Of a DNA stretch of 21,537 nt, positions 1 to 7,346 are shown piece after piece; the first letter of the stretch is position 1, and each line of letters begins with the position of its first letter. This DNA is from Microcaldota archaeon. Lineage in GTDB: Archaea > Micrarchaeota > Micrarchaeia > Micrarchaeales > Micrarchaeaceae. Location of the stretch: positions 1 to 21,537 of the forward strand of contig JAJZII010000004.1 in assembly GCA_021810685.1 (NCBI GenBank), in the 5' to 3' direction. The notes beneath the pieces are model-generated. The model did no database searches and was not told the origin of the DNA. It saw only the letters and a list, made by a program, of their open reading frames with translations. Both the position numbers and the translations under genes were made by a program.

Positions 1-1
1 G

Positions 2-955
2 ATAAATACCGTTGCCCTATCCTGGGGGGAGACGAACGTATCCAGGGGAGACACCATACTCCTCACTCCGATGGAGCACCACAGCAACATCGTGCCGTGG
101 CAGCTGCTCTCGAAGCGCAAGGGCGCCGCGCTGGAGTACGTGGCACTCACGGAAGACAACAACTTCATAGACATGGACAACCTAAAGGAGAGACTGGAGA
201 AACGCCCGAAGTTGCTCGCCATAACACACGAGTCGAACGTGCTGGGCTCCATAAATGACATAAAGAGAATAACGCGCCTCGCGCATTCATACGGCACAAC
301 CGTGCTTGTGGACGGCGCGCAATCGGCACCACACTTCCCGGTTGACGTGTCCGATCTTGATTGCGACTTCTTCGTGTTCTCAAGCCACAAGATGCTCGGC
401 CCAGCCGGCATAGGGATACTTTACGGCAAGGAGGTGCTCCTCGAGGCGATGCCGCCCGTGTACGGCGGAGGCGACATGATACGCAGCGTCGATTTTGACA
501 GCTCCACATGGAACGAGCTGCCATGGAAGTTTGAGGCAGGAACTCCAAACATCGAAGGAGGGATAGGCTTTGGCGCCGCTGTGGAGTACCTGAAGGGGAT
601 AGGGCTGGACAATGTGCGTAGGCACGAGGAGGCCCTACTCAGGCACGCGTTTGACAGACTCGCAGAAGTGAAAGATGTGAAGGTGTATGGGCCCGGCAAG
701 AAGGACATAAAGAACAGGGGAGGAATAATATCATTCAACATAAAGGGGGCGCATCCTCACGATGTCGCCACCATCTTCGACAGCGAGGGCGTAGCGATCA
801 GGGCCGGCCACCACTGCGCCATGCCTCTGGTCAATACGATCCTTGGCGAAGGTGCCGTAGCAAGGCTCAGTTTCTACATGTACAACACCGAGGAAGAGAT
901 CGACCGCGCGGTGGAAACGATACACAAGGTGCGCTCGGTCCTCAAGATAAAGTGA
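2..955 (+). CDS. sufS: SufS-type cysteine desulfurase, 5'-truncated by window edge
   Basis: PLP-dependent class V aminotransferase fold enzyme that removes sulfur from cysteine as a persulfide for Fe-S cluster assembly in the cytoplasm. The frame is open from base 2, and the codons before the ATG at 71 already encode family sequence (GDTILLTPMEHHSNIVPW), so that ATG is internal and roughly the first 90 residues lie outside the window. Visible motifs are the PLP-aspartate region VDGAQSAPH, the Schiff-base lysine in SSHKMLGP (codon 389-391) and the persulfide cysteine in RAGHHCA (codon 815-817). RxGHHCA is the group II (SufS/CsdA) signature rather than IscS/NifS. SufBCD partners would be expected upstream but are not visible. 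A small zinc-ribbon gene follows after 4 nt. Confidence 0.93.
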   Translation: MNTVALSWGETNVSRGDTILLTPMEHHSNIVPWQLLSKRKGAALEYVALTEDNNFIDMDNLKERLEKRPKLLAITHESNVLGSINDIKRITRLAHSYGTTVLVDGAQSAPHFPVDVSDLDCDFFVFSSHKMLGPAGIGILYGKEVLLEAMPPVYGGGDMIRSVDFDSSTWNELPWKFEAGTPNIEGGIGFGAAVEYLKGIGLDNVRRHEEALLRHAFDRLAEVKDVKVYGPGKKDIKNRGGIISFNIKGAHPHDVATIFDSEGVAIRAGHHCAMPLVNTILGEGAVARLSFYMYNTEEEIDRAVETIHKVRSVLKIK

Positions 956-959
956 TGCC

Positions 960-1118
960 ATGGCAACAAGCCCGTACGTGTGCAAATGCGGCGGAAAGGA
1001 GTTTGTCCGGTACTCCGGATCAAAGGCGATATACTGCAAGCAGTGCGGTGTTCCCGTTCCTCAAAACGTCATGTTCAAGAGTGAGTACTATTCCGGAAAG
1101 GATTCCCACGTGCTGTGA
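960..1118 (+). CDS. Small zinc-ribbon protein (52 aa), function unknown
   Basis: A short frame translating to MATSPYVCKCGGKEFVRYSG followed by SKAIYCKQCG and a polar tail. It has a CxC pair (C8, C10) and a CxxC pair (C26, C29), the two knuckles of a zinc ribbon. The ATG lies 4 nt after a GTGA formed by the end of sufS, the same spacing as other starts in this window, so it is probably translated in an operon with sufS. Its stop is only 8 nt from the convergent methyltransferase stop. I do not recognise a named family. It does not resemble Trm112, the zinc partner of Mtq2, well enough to call it that. Translation is supported by the RBS and motif; the role is unknown. Confidence 0.72.
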   Translation: MATSPYVCKCGGKEFVRYSGSKAIYCKQCGVPVPQNVMFKSEYYSGKDSHVL

Positions 1119-1126
1119 AGCAAACT

Positions 1127-1759
1127 TCACACATCGGCGCGCACAAGCGCGGCGGCAACAATGTCCTCGAAGAACACGTGCGTTTTCGTCGTTTTCGACC
1201 GCATCATTCCCAGCCTTGCGATTTCCTCCTCCAATCCTGTGACATCGGAAAGCGAGCTATACACGACAAAAATTACCCCATCGTCCTTCAAGTGCGTCAC
1301 CGCGCCCCGGAGGAATTCGACCGTGGTATCGATGCCTCTACTGCCTCCATCCCACCAAGAAAATGGCCCCTCCCTGCCACCATCCTCGCTCCTCAGATAT
1401 GGCGGATTGAACGCGATGATGTCGAACTTGCCATCGACGGCGCCGAAGAGGTCGCTTTCAAGAAATGAACATCTCACCGAACCGTCAATCCCGTTCTTTT
1501 CCGCGTTCCTTCTTGCAAGCGCTACCGCATCCGGATTGGCATCGGCGAACACGGCGTCAGATACGCGTCCAGTGGAGCACGCGGCGAGTCCAAGTATCCC
1601 CGTGCCGGTGCCCATGTCTAGCAGCGAGAGGTTATTCCTGCCCGCTTCGACCAGGAAGTCAGCTACGAGACCTGCGGCAAGGAGTGAGTCGTCTGCCGGG
1701 GTGTAAACGCCCTCTTCCGTCCCGATGCTCAATCCCCTATATTCGATCATGGAATTCAT
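1127..1759 (-). CDS. HemK/PrmC-Mtq2-like N5-glutamine methyltransferase
   Basis: SAM-dependent class I methyltransferase of 210 aa. Motif I is LLDMGTGTGILGLAA (about 47-61), the acidic loop is FADANPD, and the catalytic NPPY is at 118-121, the signature of N-methylation of amide or amino groups. The length, without the long N-terminal helical domain of bacterial PrmC, fits archaeal/eukaryotic Mtq2, which modifies the GGQ glutamine of release factor aRF1 with Trm112. That substrate is inferred from family. The ATG at 1759 is favoured because a TATA-like tract on the minus strand (1781-1789) is centred about 26 nt upstream, which would make a leaderless message. The ATG at 1750 behind GGATGA is the alternative. 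Divergent from DNA ligase. Confidence 0.85.
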   Translation of the reverse strand: MNSMIEYRGLSIGTEEGVYTPADDSLLAAGLVADFLVEAGRNNLSLLDMGTGTGILGLAACSTGRVSDAVFADANPDAVALARRNAEKNGIDGSVRCSFLESDLFGAVDGKFDIIAFNPPYLRSEDGGREGPFSWWDGGSRGIDTTVEFLRGAVTHLKDDGVIFVVYSSLSDVTGLEEEIARLGMMRSKTTKTHVFFEDIVAAALVRADV

Positions 1760-1780
1760 CCGAATGTGCAGTTTGCGAAC

Positions 1781-1789
1781 GGAATAAAA
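1781..1789 (-). promoter_or_regulatory. TATA-like element of the methyltransferase gene
   Basis: Minus-strand TTTTATTCC, centred about 26 nt upstream of the ATG at 1759, the archaeal TATA-to-start distance. A leaderless transcript beginning at the start codon is implied. Confidence 0.4.
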
Positions 1790-1801
1790 CAGTGCGCCCC
1801 T

Positions 1802-1810
1802 CTTTATATT
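1802..1810 (+). promoter_or_regulatory. TATA-like element of the DNA ligase gene
   Basis: TTTATATT in the divergent spacer. Transcription would begin near 1832, leaving a leader of about 35 nt before the ligase ATG at 1867, which has its own GGTG site. Confidence 0.45.
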
Positions 1811-1866
1811 CTTATGCCGCGAAGAGCTAGTTGGAGCGGTCTTGCGGGCACTCCTGGTGCATGGTC

Positions 1867-3627
1867 ATGAAGTTCAGGGATGTTGCGGAATACTATCAAA
1901 AGCTCGAGTCGATATCGTCCCGGCTGGAAATGATCGCCGTGCTCTCCGAGATGCTATCAAACGCATCTCATGGAGAGATAAAGAATCTCGTGTACATGAC
2001 GCAGGGAGTCCTGAGCCCGCCGTTTGAGGGCATAGAGATTGGCATTGCCGACAAGTTAGCCCAGCACGCCGTGGCGATGGCTACGGGATACACGCGCGAG
2101 CAGGTTGCCGACATGGCGAAGCGCCAGGGAGACCTGGGCTTAGTCGCAGAGGAGCTGACCGCGAAGACCAAGCTGCGAAGGATGGGTTCGGAGAATTTCG
2201 ATGTGAACGGCGTGTTCAGGCACATGTTGAAGATCGCATCAACATCCGGCACGGGGAGCCAGGAGGCGAAGATAAAGATGATGGTCGAACTCATCGCCGC
2301 ATCCACCCCGAAGGAGGCGAAGTACCTTGTCCGGTTCGCCATCGGCACGCTGCGCCTCGGTGCAGGCGACGCCACGATACTCGAAGCGCTGTCGAAGATG
2401 GCGACCGGTGAGCGCACATCAAAGGACGTGCTGGAGAACGCTTACAACATCTGCAGCGATCTTGGAAGGGTGGCAGAAGTGGTCTCGGCATCCGGAATAG
2501 ACGGGGCGCGCAAGATAGGCGTCACGCTCTTCAGTCCGATACGCCCTGCGCTTGCCGAGAGGCTTCCCGAGGCGAAGCAGATACTCGACAAGATGCATGG
2601 CAAGTGCGCCGTGGAGTCGAAATACGATGGCTTGAGGGCGCAGGTTCATCTGGACAGGAAGGCGAAGCGCGTCGAGATATTCTCAAGGAACCTGGAGCGC
2701 ATAACCGCAATGCTGCCGGAGATAGGAGAGGCGGCATTTGAGGACGTGCACGCTGACATGGCCATAATAGAAGGAGAGGCAATAGCTTACGATGAGGTCA
2801 CCAAGGAATTCAGGCCATTTCAGGAGACCATACAGCGCAAGAGGAAGCACGGGGTGAAGGAGAAGAGCGAGGAGATGCCGTTGCACCTGTTCGCGTTTGA
2901 CCTAATGTATCTTGACGGCGAAGATTATCTGCTGAAGCCTTACTCGGTGCGCAGGAAGGCGCTGGAGTCAATAATCAAGAGAGACACGATACTTCTTTCC
3001 GACAGGATAATCGCAACAGAGCCTGCGCAGCTCGAGAAGTACTTTGACGAGGCGGTAGAGGAGGGGCTCGAGGGCATCGTGGCGAAGGACCTCGAATCTC
3101 CGTACATAGCCGGCGCGAGGAAATTCAGCTGGATAAAGCTCAAGAGAAGCTACAAGGGCGAGCTATCCGACACCCTGGATCTAGTCATCGTGGGGTACTT
3201 CCTTGGCAGAGGCACCCGCGCAGCGTTCCAGTTCGGGGGACTGCTTGTCGCGACTTACAATAAGAAAAGAGACATGTTCGAGACGATAACCCGCATAGGC
3301 ACAGGATTCAGCGAGGAGCAGATGAAAAGCTTCAAGCGCTCGCTGGACAGGATAAAGGTGGCGAGGAAGCCCGCCCGCGTCGACTCGCTCGTAATCCCTG
3401 ACTTCTGGGTCGAGCCCAAGTATGTGGTCACCGTGCGCGCTGACGAGATAACGCGATCGCCCATGCACACGTGCGGAAGGCCCGAGAACGGAGATACCGG
3501 ATACGCGCTGCGCTTCCCGCGCATAGTCAGCGATGGGATACGCGAGGACAAGGGCCCGGACGACGCGACGTCCACGGATGAAGTGATAGAGATGTTCGGC
3601 ATGCAGCGCAAGGTGCACGTCACCTGA
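1867..3627 (+). CDS. lig: ATP-dependent DNA ligase (archaeal LigI type)
   Basis: Seals nicks in DNA, joining Okazaki fragments and finishing repair, through an AMP-lysine intermediate. The 586-aa length is typical of archaeal ligases. Domains in order: N-terminal all-helical DNA-binding domain (about 1-225), adenylation domain with motif I KYDGLR (Lys252 is the nucleotidyl acceptor), motif III DLMYLDGE, motif IV GLEGIVAKD, motif V WIKLKR, then a C-terminal OB-fold ending near FGMQRKVHVT. The frame runs up to a TTG at 1831, but ATG 1867 is preferred: GGTG at 1856-1859 sits 7 nt before it and family N-termini begin at about MKFRDVAEYY. ATG 1861 is also possible. The 3' end overlaps the convergent alkyltransferase gene by 8 nt. 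Confidence 0.95.
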   Translation: MKFRDVAEYYQKLESISSRLEMIAVLSEMLSNASHGEIKNLVYMTQGVLSPPFEGIEIGIADKLAQHAVAMATGYTREQVADMAKRQGDLGLVAEELTAKTKLRRMGSENFDVNGVFRHMLKIASTSGTGSQEAKIKMMVELIAASTPKEAKYLVRFAIGTLRLGAGDATILEALSKMATGERTSKDVLENAYNICSDLGRVAEVVSASGIDGARKIGVTLFSPIRPALAERLPEAKQILDKMHGKCAVESKYDGLRAQVHLDRKAKRVEIFSRNLERITAMLPEIGEAAFEDVHADMAIIEGEAIAYDEVTKEFRPFQETIQRKRKHGVKEKSEEMPLHLFAFDLMYLDGEDYLLKPYSVRRKALESIIKRDTILLSDRIIATEPAQLEKYFDEAVEEGLEGIVAKDLESPYIAGARKFSWIKLKRSYKGELSDTLDLVIVGYFLGRGTRAAFQFGGLLVATYNKKRDMFETITRIGTGFSEEQMKSFKRSLDRIKVARKPARVDSLVIPDFWVEPKYVVTVRADEITRSPMHTCGRPENGDTGYALRFPRIVSDGIREDKGPDDATSTDEVIEMFGMQRKVHVT

Positions 3628-3970
3628 TGCACTTCCTCTCCTCCTCGAGGAGCCTCCTCTTGGTCTTCCGGCCGCCCCTTCCTGAATAATTGCCGATGTC
3701 GCCGTCGCTCTTCACCACGCGATGGCACGGCAGCGTTATCGGTATAGGATTCTTTCGCAGCGCTGTTCCGACGGCCCTGTACGCGTTGGGGTGTCCTATC
3801 ATCTCCGCCACCTGCTTGTACGTTCGCGTTTCCCCTCGCGGTATTTCGGCTATCGCGGCCAGCACCCTCTTCTGGAAATCCGTGAGTCCGTATTCGTCAA
3901 GCCTTCCGAGTGCGTGAGCCGCACTCTCCCTTCGCCCAACCTGTCGTCTGTGAGCCGCGCCTTTATCCAT
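3620..3970 (-). CDS. ogt: O6-alkylguanine-DNA alkyltransferase-like protein (MGMT/ATL family)
   Basis: Suicide repair protein that takes alkyl groups from O6-guanine onto an active cysteine. The 116 aa correspond almost entirely to the DNA-binding/alkyltransferase domain: helix-turn-helix region (TYKQVAEMIGHPNAYRAVGT) and active site PCHRVV with Cys82. The larger N-terminal domain of full-length Ogt is absent, so this is the short form. Because the cysteine is present it is not an alkyltransferase-like protein with a Trp substitution. The upstream ATG at 4051 is rejected: ATG 3970 has a clean GGTGA 4 nt upstream, and the extra 27 codons are AT-rich promoter sequence. Convergent with and overlapping DNA ligase by 8 nt. 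Confidence 0.88.
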   Translation of the reverse strand: MDKGAAHRRQVGRRESAAHALGRLDEYGLTDFQKRVLAAIAEIPRGETRTYKQVAEMIGHPNAYRAVGTALRKNPIPITLPCHRVVKSDGDIGNYSGRGGRKTKRRLLEEERKCIR

Positions 3971-4020
3971 GATTTCACCTTTGTGGAAAATTGTATCTTC
4001 CGATATATTATTTTTACTTT

Positions 4021-4030
4021 GATATAAATA
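4021..4030 (-). promoter_or_regulatory. TATA-like element of the alkyltransferase gene
   Basis: Minus-strand TATTTATATC within a markedly AT-rich divergent spacer. The predicted start near 3999 gives a leader of about 29 nt containing the GGTGA site. Confidence 0.4.
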
Positions 4031-4078
4031 GGTGTACCGAAATAAATACATTCCACTAATATAACCGACTACAAAAGG

Positions 4079-4087
4079 TATTTAAAT
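4079..4087 (+). promoter_or_regulatory. TATA-like element of the first ftsZ gene
   Basis: TATTTAAAT, about 35 nt before the ATG at 4121, predicts a leader near 10 nt. A second AT-rich tract (4087-4096) would give an almost leaderless message. No strong GGTG site precedes the ATG, consistent with little or no leader. Confidence 0.45.
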
Positions 4088-4120
4088 CTATTTATTGCAT
4101 TTCCATTACAGGCGATCAGT

Positions 4121-5170
4121 ATGGTAGACTTTACGAATGAGTTGTTAGGTGGAGGAAATAAGGTGGACGATTCTGCGACAAACCCGCAGATCAAGATAGT
4201 GACGATAGGCGTCGGTGGCGGTGGAAACAACACCGTAAACAGGCTGCTGAAGGTCGGCGTGAAGGGCACTGAGCTCGTTGCGCTCAACACGGACGTCCAG
4301 CACTTCAAGATAATCGACGACAGGATAAAGAAGATACTCATCGGAAAGAGCATAACGCGCGGTCTCGGTGCTGGCGGCGCGCCTGACATCGGCGCAAAGT
4401 CTGCAGAGGTCGACAGACAGCAGCTCGAGGAGGTGCTCTACGGGGCACAGCTGGTCTTTCTATGCGCCGGAATGGGCGGAGGAACCGGTACTGGCGCAAT
4501 GCCTGTAGTCGCGCAGATAGCAAAGGAACAGGGAGCAATCGTGGTCTCAATGGTCACCTATCCGTTCGATCTCGAAAGGGTCAGGAAGCTCAAGGCAGAC
4601 GAGGGTATCCAGAGGCTCAGGAAGTACAGCGACAGCGTGATAATACTCGACAACAACAGGCTGGTGAAGCTAGTGCCGAATCTGCCTATGAACGAAGCGT
4701 TCGCCGTTGCTGACGACATACTTGCAAAGGCGATAGGCGGTTTGGTGTGGACAATCACGCAGCCAAGCCTAATCAACATCGACTTTGCCGACGTGCGCTC
4801 CATAATGGCGAGCGGCGATGTGGGCTTCATCTCTGTCGGTACCGGAAAGGGCAACGACAAGGTTACCGCTGCCGCTGAAGCAGTGCTCAAGAACAAACTG
4901 CTTGACGTTGACTTTGAGAACGCTAAGGGCGCCCTCATCCACATATCAGGGGCATCGGATCTCTCACTTGGAGACGCGATAAAGGCCGGAGAAGTGATAA
5001 CCGAACGCATGGACCCGAAGGCGAACGTGAAGTGGGGTGCAAGGATCATACCTGGATACGAGGGACAGATAGAGATAGTTGCCATCGTAACCGGTGTAAA
5101 GGGCTCAAGCATAGTAGGAAAGTTCGAGGAGCAGAGAGAATCTACCTACAGCGGTCTCGAAGCAATATAG
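4121..5170 (+). CDS. ftsZ: Cell division protein FtsZ, paralogue 1
   Basis: Tubulin-fold GTPase that polymerises into the division ring at the membrane. The 349 aa include glycine-rich loop VGGGGNN (31-37), tubulin signature GGGTGTG (119-125) and T7 synergy loop NIDFAD (219-224) with both catalytic acidic positions, so it should be an active GTPase. A short N-terminal extension (1-23) precedes the first beta strand. After the GTPase and C-terminal domains only about 15 residues follow, ending in STYSGLEAI. There is no long disordered linker, so any SepF-binding tail is very short. It is followed after 81 nt, including a hairpin, by a second ftsZ. I cannot safely assign FtsZ1 or FtsZ2 orthology. 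Confidence 0.96.
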   Translation: MVDFTNELLGGGNKVDDSATNPQIKIVTIGVGGGGNNTVNRLLKVGVKGTELVALNTDVQHFKIIDDRIKKILIGKSITRGLGAGGAPDIGAKSAEVDRQQLEEVLYGAQLVFLCAGMGGGTGTGAMPVVAQIAKEQGAIVVSMVTYPFDLERVRKLKADEGIQRLRKYSDSVIILDNNRLVKLVPNLPMNEAFAVADDILAKAIGGLVWTITQPSLINIDFADVRSIMASGDVGFISVGTGKGNDKVTAAAEAVLKNKLLDVDFENAKGALIHISGASDLSLGDAIKAGEVITERMDPKANVKWGARIIPGYEGQIEIVAIVTGVKGSSIVGKFEEQRESTYSGLEAI

Positions 5171-5203
5171 GTTGGGGTTTGCTAGAGATAGAAGATTGAC
5201 TTC

Positions 5204-5226
5204 GGGCAGCCCGTGAAGGGCTGCCC
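5204..5226 (+). terminator. Perfect 9-bp hairpin followed by ATTTTAT between the two ftsZ genes
   Basis: Arms GGGCAGCCC (5204-5212) and GGGCTGCCC (5218-5226) are exact complements around the 5-nt loop GTGAA, followed by ATTTTATA. It resembles an intrinsic terminator with a short U tract. In archaea it could instead be an attenuating or mRNA-stabilising element that sets the ratio of the two FtsZ proteins. The structure is seen; the function is inferred. Confidence 0.6.
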
Positions 5227-5251
5227 ATTTTATACTTAGTGGTGGCTAGGA

Positions 5252-6271
5252 ATGGAAAACCAATTTGACTATGATGCGTTTACGCCCAGAACTGCTGTTG
5301 TGGGCGTGGGTGGACAGGGAAGCAACCTGGTGAACAGGCTCTTCTCATACAGCATAAAGAGCGCTGAAACGATAGCCGTTAATACAGACATATCGCACCT
5401 AAACATGATAAAGGCTCACAAGAAGCTTCTAATAGGAAGGGAGATAACCAACGGTCTCGGTGCCGGCGGATTTCCCGAGGTAGCCGCAAAGTGCGCAGAC
5501 CTGTCAAGGAAGGACATAGAGGCCGCGCTGGAGGGCTACAATCTTGTGTTCATAGCCGCCGGAATGGGCGGAGGAACCGGTACTGGCGCCGCTCCTACCG
5601 TGGCGAAGATAGCGAGGGAGATGGGAGCAACAGTGATTGCCACTGTCACCTATCCTTTCGCGATAGAACGTTCAAGGAAGCTGAAGGCAGACTGGGGCTT
5701 CGAGCAGCTTCAGAAGCAGGCGGACTGCACGATAGTCATAGAGAACGACAGGCTGCTATCGTACGTGCCAAACCTTCCTATAGAGAGGGCGTTCGAGCTT
5801 GTGGATAACATAACAGGCAACGCGGTGAAGGGTATATCCGACGCCATAACGCTTCCAAGCCTGATAAATCTGGACTTCGCAGATCTCAGGAACGTGGTAA
5901 AGGATACCGGAACTGCAGTCATAAGTATCGGTGCGGGAAGTGGTCCCAACAGGGTCGAACAGGCAATAAAGTCCACAAGGACGCACCCGCTGCTGGACGT
6001 TGATTATGAAGGCGCTAAGGGCGCACTGATACACGTTGCAGGAGGATCCAACCTGACGATAAGTGAGGCCACGAAGATCGGGGACGGGGTTACGGACCTG
6101 CTTGCGCCAGACGCTAACGTGATATTTGGGGCAAGAATGCTTCCTGATCTCACGGATCAGATACGCGTGATGTCAGTCATAACCGGCGTCAAGGCCAAGT
6201 TCGGAGGCAAGAAGGAGGTCGACTCCGGCGCATCGCACGCAGCAATCGAGGCAGTCAGCAGGATATACTGA
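5252..6271 (+). CDS. ftsZ: Cell division protein FtsZ, paralogue 2
   Basis: Second FtsZ-family GTPase, 339 aa, same strand as paralogue 1. It has glycine loop GVGGQGSN (18-25), tubulin signature GGGTGTG (106-112) and T7 loop NLDFAD (206-211), all intact, so both copies look competent for GTP hydrolysis and co-polymerisation. The N-terminus is shorter than in paralogue 1, and the tail after the C-terminal domain (KKEVDSGASHAAIEAVSRIY) is short and different. The ATG is supported by GGTGG at 5241-5245, 6 nt upstream. A TATA-like tract at 5228-5235 is too close to drive this start, so translation probably depends on read-through from the upstream gene or on a promoter within it. Over the tubulin signature it shares 33 identical bases with paralogue 1. 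Confidence 0.95.
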   Translation: MENQFDYDAFTPRTAVVGVGGQGSNLVNRLFSYSIKSAETIAVNTDISHLNMIKAHKKLLIGREITNGLGAGGFPEVAAKCADLSRKDIEAALEGYNLVFIAAGMGGGTGTGAAPTVAKIAREMGATVIATVTYPFAIERSRKLKADWGFEQLQKQADCTIVIENDRLLSYVPNLPIERAFELVDNITGNAVKGISDAITLPSLINLDFADLRNVVKDTGTAVISIGAGSGPNRVEQAIKSTRTHPLLDVDYEGAKGALIHVAGGSNLTISEATKIGDGVTDLLAPDANVIFGARMLPDLTDQIRVMSVITGVKAKFGGKKEVDSGASHAAIEAVSRIY

Positions 6272-6356
6272 ACCGTTGGCGGCAAGTTCCTCCTGTGCGA
6301 GTTCCAGACATTGCGCGTGACGCGTCTGTTGGATTACCGATGGAAGGGTTCATACC

Positions 6357-6370
6357 CATTTATATTTATT
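6357..6370 (+). promoter_or_regulatory. TATA-like element of the aIF5A-S24e-S27ae operon
   Basis: CATTTATATTTATT in the 173-nt spacer after the second ftsZ. The predicted start near 6390 gives a leader of about 55 nt. Apart from this tract and a second T-rich stretch near 6423, I see nothing distinctive in 6272-6444. Confidence 0.5.
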
Positions 6371-6444
6371 TCCGTCCATAGTATTGTGGCACACGTGCGC
6401 TGGCATTGCCTTTGCGTGCTTGCCTTTATTTGAATTGTGATAGT

Positions 6445-6846
6445 ATGGCTGAGGACATAATGTATGCGTCAATGAAGGACATAAAGCCCGGCAGGTTCCT
6501 GCTTATAGATGGTGTGCCCTGCAGGGTTGTGGAGCTTGACTTTTCCGCTCCAGGAAAACACGGTGCGGCAAAGGTGCGCGTCACCGCAGTTGGGATATTC
6601 GATAACCAGAAGCGTACGCTCCTCAAGCCAAGCAATGCAGACATAGAGGTTCCGATCATAACGAAGAAGAAGGCCCAGGTGGTCTCCATCTCTGGCCCTA
6701 CTGTACAGCTCATGGACCTGGAGAGCTACGAGACATTCGAGCTCCCGATACCTGATGACATGCGTGAGTCCATAAAGGCCGGCGCAGAAGTGGAGCTCAT
6801 AGAGAGCATGGGAAAGAAGGCGATTTCGAGAGTCACTGGTGGATAA
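6445..6846 (+). CDS. eif5A: Translation factor aIF5A
   Basis: Ribosome-binding factor that relieves stalling at polyproline and other difficult sequences; homologue of eIF5A and bacterial EF-P. The 133 aa match archaeal members: an SH3-like N-terminal domain and an OB-fold C-terminal domain (from about IEVPIITKKKAQVVSI). The modified lysine is Lys38 in SAPGKHGAAK, the loop that deoxyhypusine synthase acts on. The usual GHAK is GAAK here. The frame extends to 6406, but ATG 6445 is chosen because GTGA lies exactly 4 nt upstream and MAEDIMYASMKDIKPG matches the family start. First gene of a probable five-gene operon; its stop overlaps the S24e ribosome-binding region. Confidence 0.94.
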   Translation: MAEDIMYASMKDIKPGRFLLIDGVPCRVVELDFSAPGKHGAAKVRVTAVGIFDNQKRTLLKPSNADIEVPIITKKKAQVVSISGPTVQLMDLESYETFELPIPDDMRESIKAGAEVELIESMGKKAISRVTGG

Positions 6847-6847
6847 C

Positions 6848-7147
6848 ATGGAATTCAAGATACTTGATGACAAGGAGAACAAGCTGTTCGCGAGAAGGGA
6901 GCTCAGGCTCCACGCGGTGTATGACGGGAAGACTCCCACTAGGGACGAGATACGCGAGAGCGTGTGCAAGAAGCTAAACCTCGACCCAGAAACGTTCGAC
7001 ATAATACGCGTAGAGCAGCGGTATGGCGTAAGGACGAGCGACGTGCTTGCATATTCATACGCGGACAAGGCCTCGATGGCAAAGTTCGCCAGGAAGAAGG
7101 GCAAGGCCGATAAGGCCGGTGCAGCGACAGCCGCTCCTGCGAAGTAG
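6848..7147 (+). CDS. rps24e: Ribosomal protein S24e
   Basis: Small-subunit protein shared by Archaea and eukaryotes, 99 aa. It starts MEFKILDDKENKLFARRE and contains the family core (LHAVYDGKTPTRDEIRES and QRYGVRTSDVLAYSYADK), ending in a short Lys/Ala-rich tail. ATG 6848 is preferred over the in-frame GTG at 6839 because GGTGG (6838-6842) sits 5 nt upstream of the ATG; the GTG is part of that site. Only 1 nt separates it from the aIF5A stop, so the two are translated from one message. S27ae follows after 30 nt, a common archaeal pairing. Confidence 0.94.
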   Translation: MEFKILDDKENKLFARRELRLHAVYDGKTPTRDEIRESVCKKLNLDPETFDIIRVEQRYGVRTSDVLAYSYADKASMAKFARKKGKADKAGAATAAPAK

Positions 7148-7177
7148 AAGTGACCCTATCAGGTTTGGTGTTTTATC

Positions 7178-7333
7178 ATGGCAAAGGAAGAAGCTAAGAC
7201 AAAGAAATCATTCTCTGCGTACAAGCCGGCGGCAAAGTTCTGCTCCAAGTGTGGAGCGCGCATGGCTGATCACAAGGACAGGTACGCGTGCGGCAAGTGC
7301 GGGTACACGGAACTTAAGATAGCAAAGAAGTGA
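7178..7333 (+). CDS. rps27ae: Ribosomal protein S27ae (zinc ribbon, 51 aa)
   Basis: Small-subunit ribosomal protein, the archaeal counterpart of the ribosomal part of eukaryotic ubiquitin-S27a fusions. The 51-aa product has zinc ligands C22-x2-C25 and C38-x2-C41 ([16 protein letters not shown] then [10 protein letters not shown]), and a Lys-rich N-terminus typical of the family. The ATG is preceded by GGTG at 7167-7170 with 7 nt spacing. The position immediately after S24e is the usual archaeal order and supports the identity. In many archaea kae1 comes next; here a CPBP protease follows instead, with its GGTGG site just after this stop. Confidence 0.92.
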   Translation: MAKEEAKTKKSFSAYKPAAKFCSKCGARMADHKDRYACGKCGYTELKIAKK

Positions 7334-7346
7334 CTGGTGGAGTCGA

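Noticed and set aside
1831..1866. TTG start extending DNA ligase by 12 codons
   Set aside because: It coincides with the predicted transcription start and encodes non-family residues; ATG 1867 has a GGTG site at good spacing.
3971..4051. Longer N-terminus of the alkyltransferase from 4051
   Set aside because: The 27 extra codons are AT-rich promoter sequence with TATA-like tracts, and the strong GGTGA site belongs to ATG 3970.
4465..5589. 33-nt repeat as a mobile or recombination repeat
   Set aside because: It lies in frame within the conserved GTP-binding loop of both ftsZ genes, so it is homologous coding sequence and not an inserted element.
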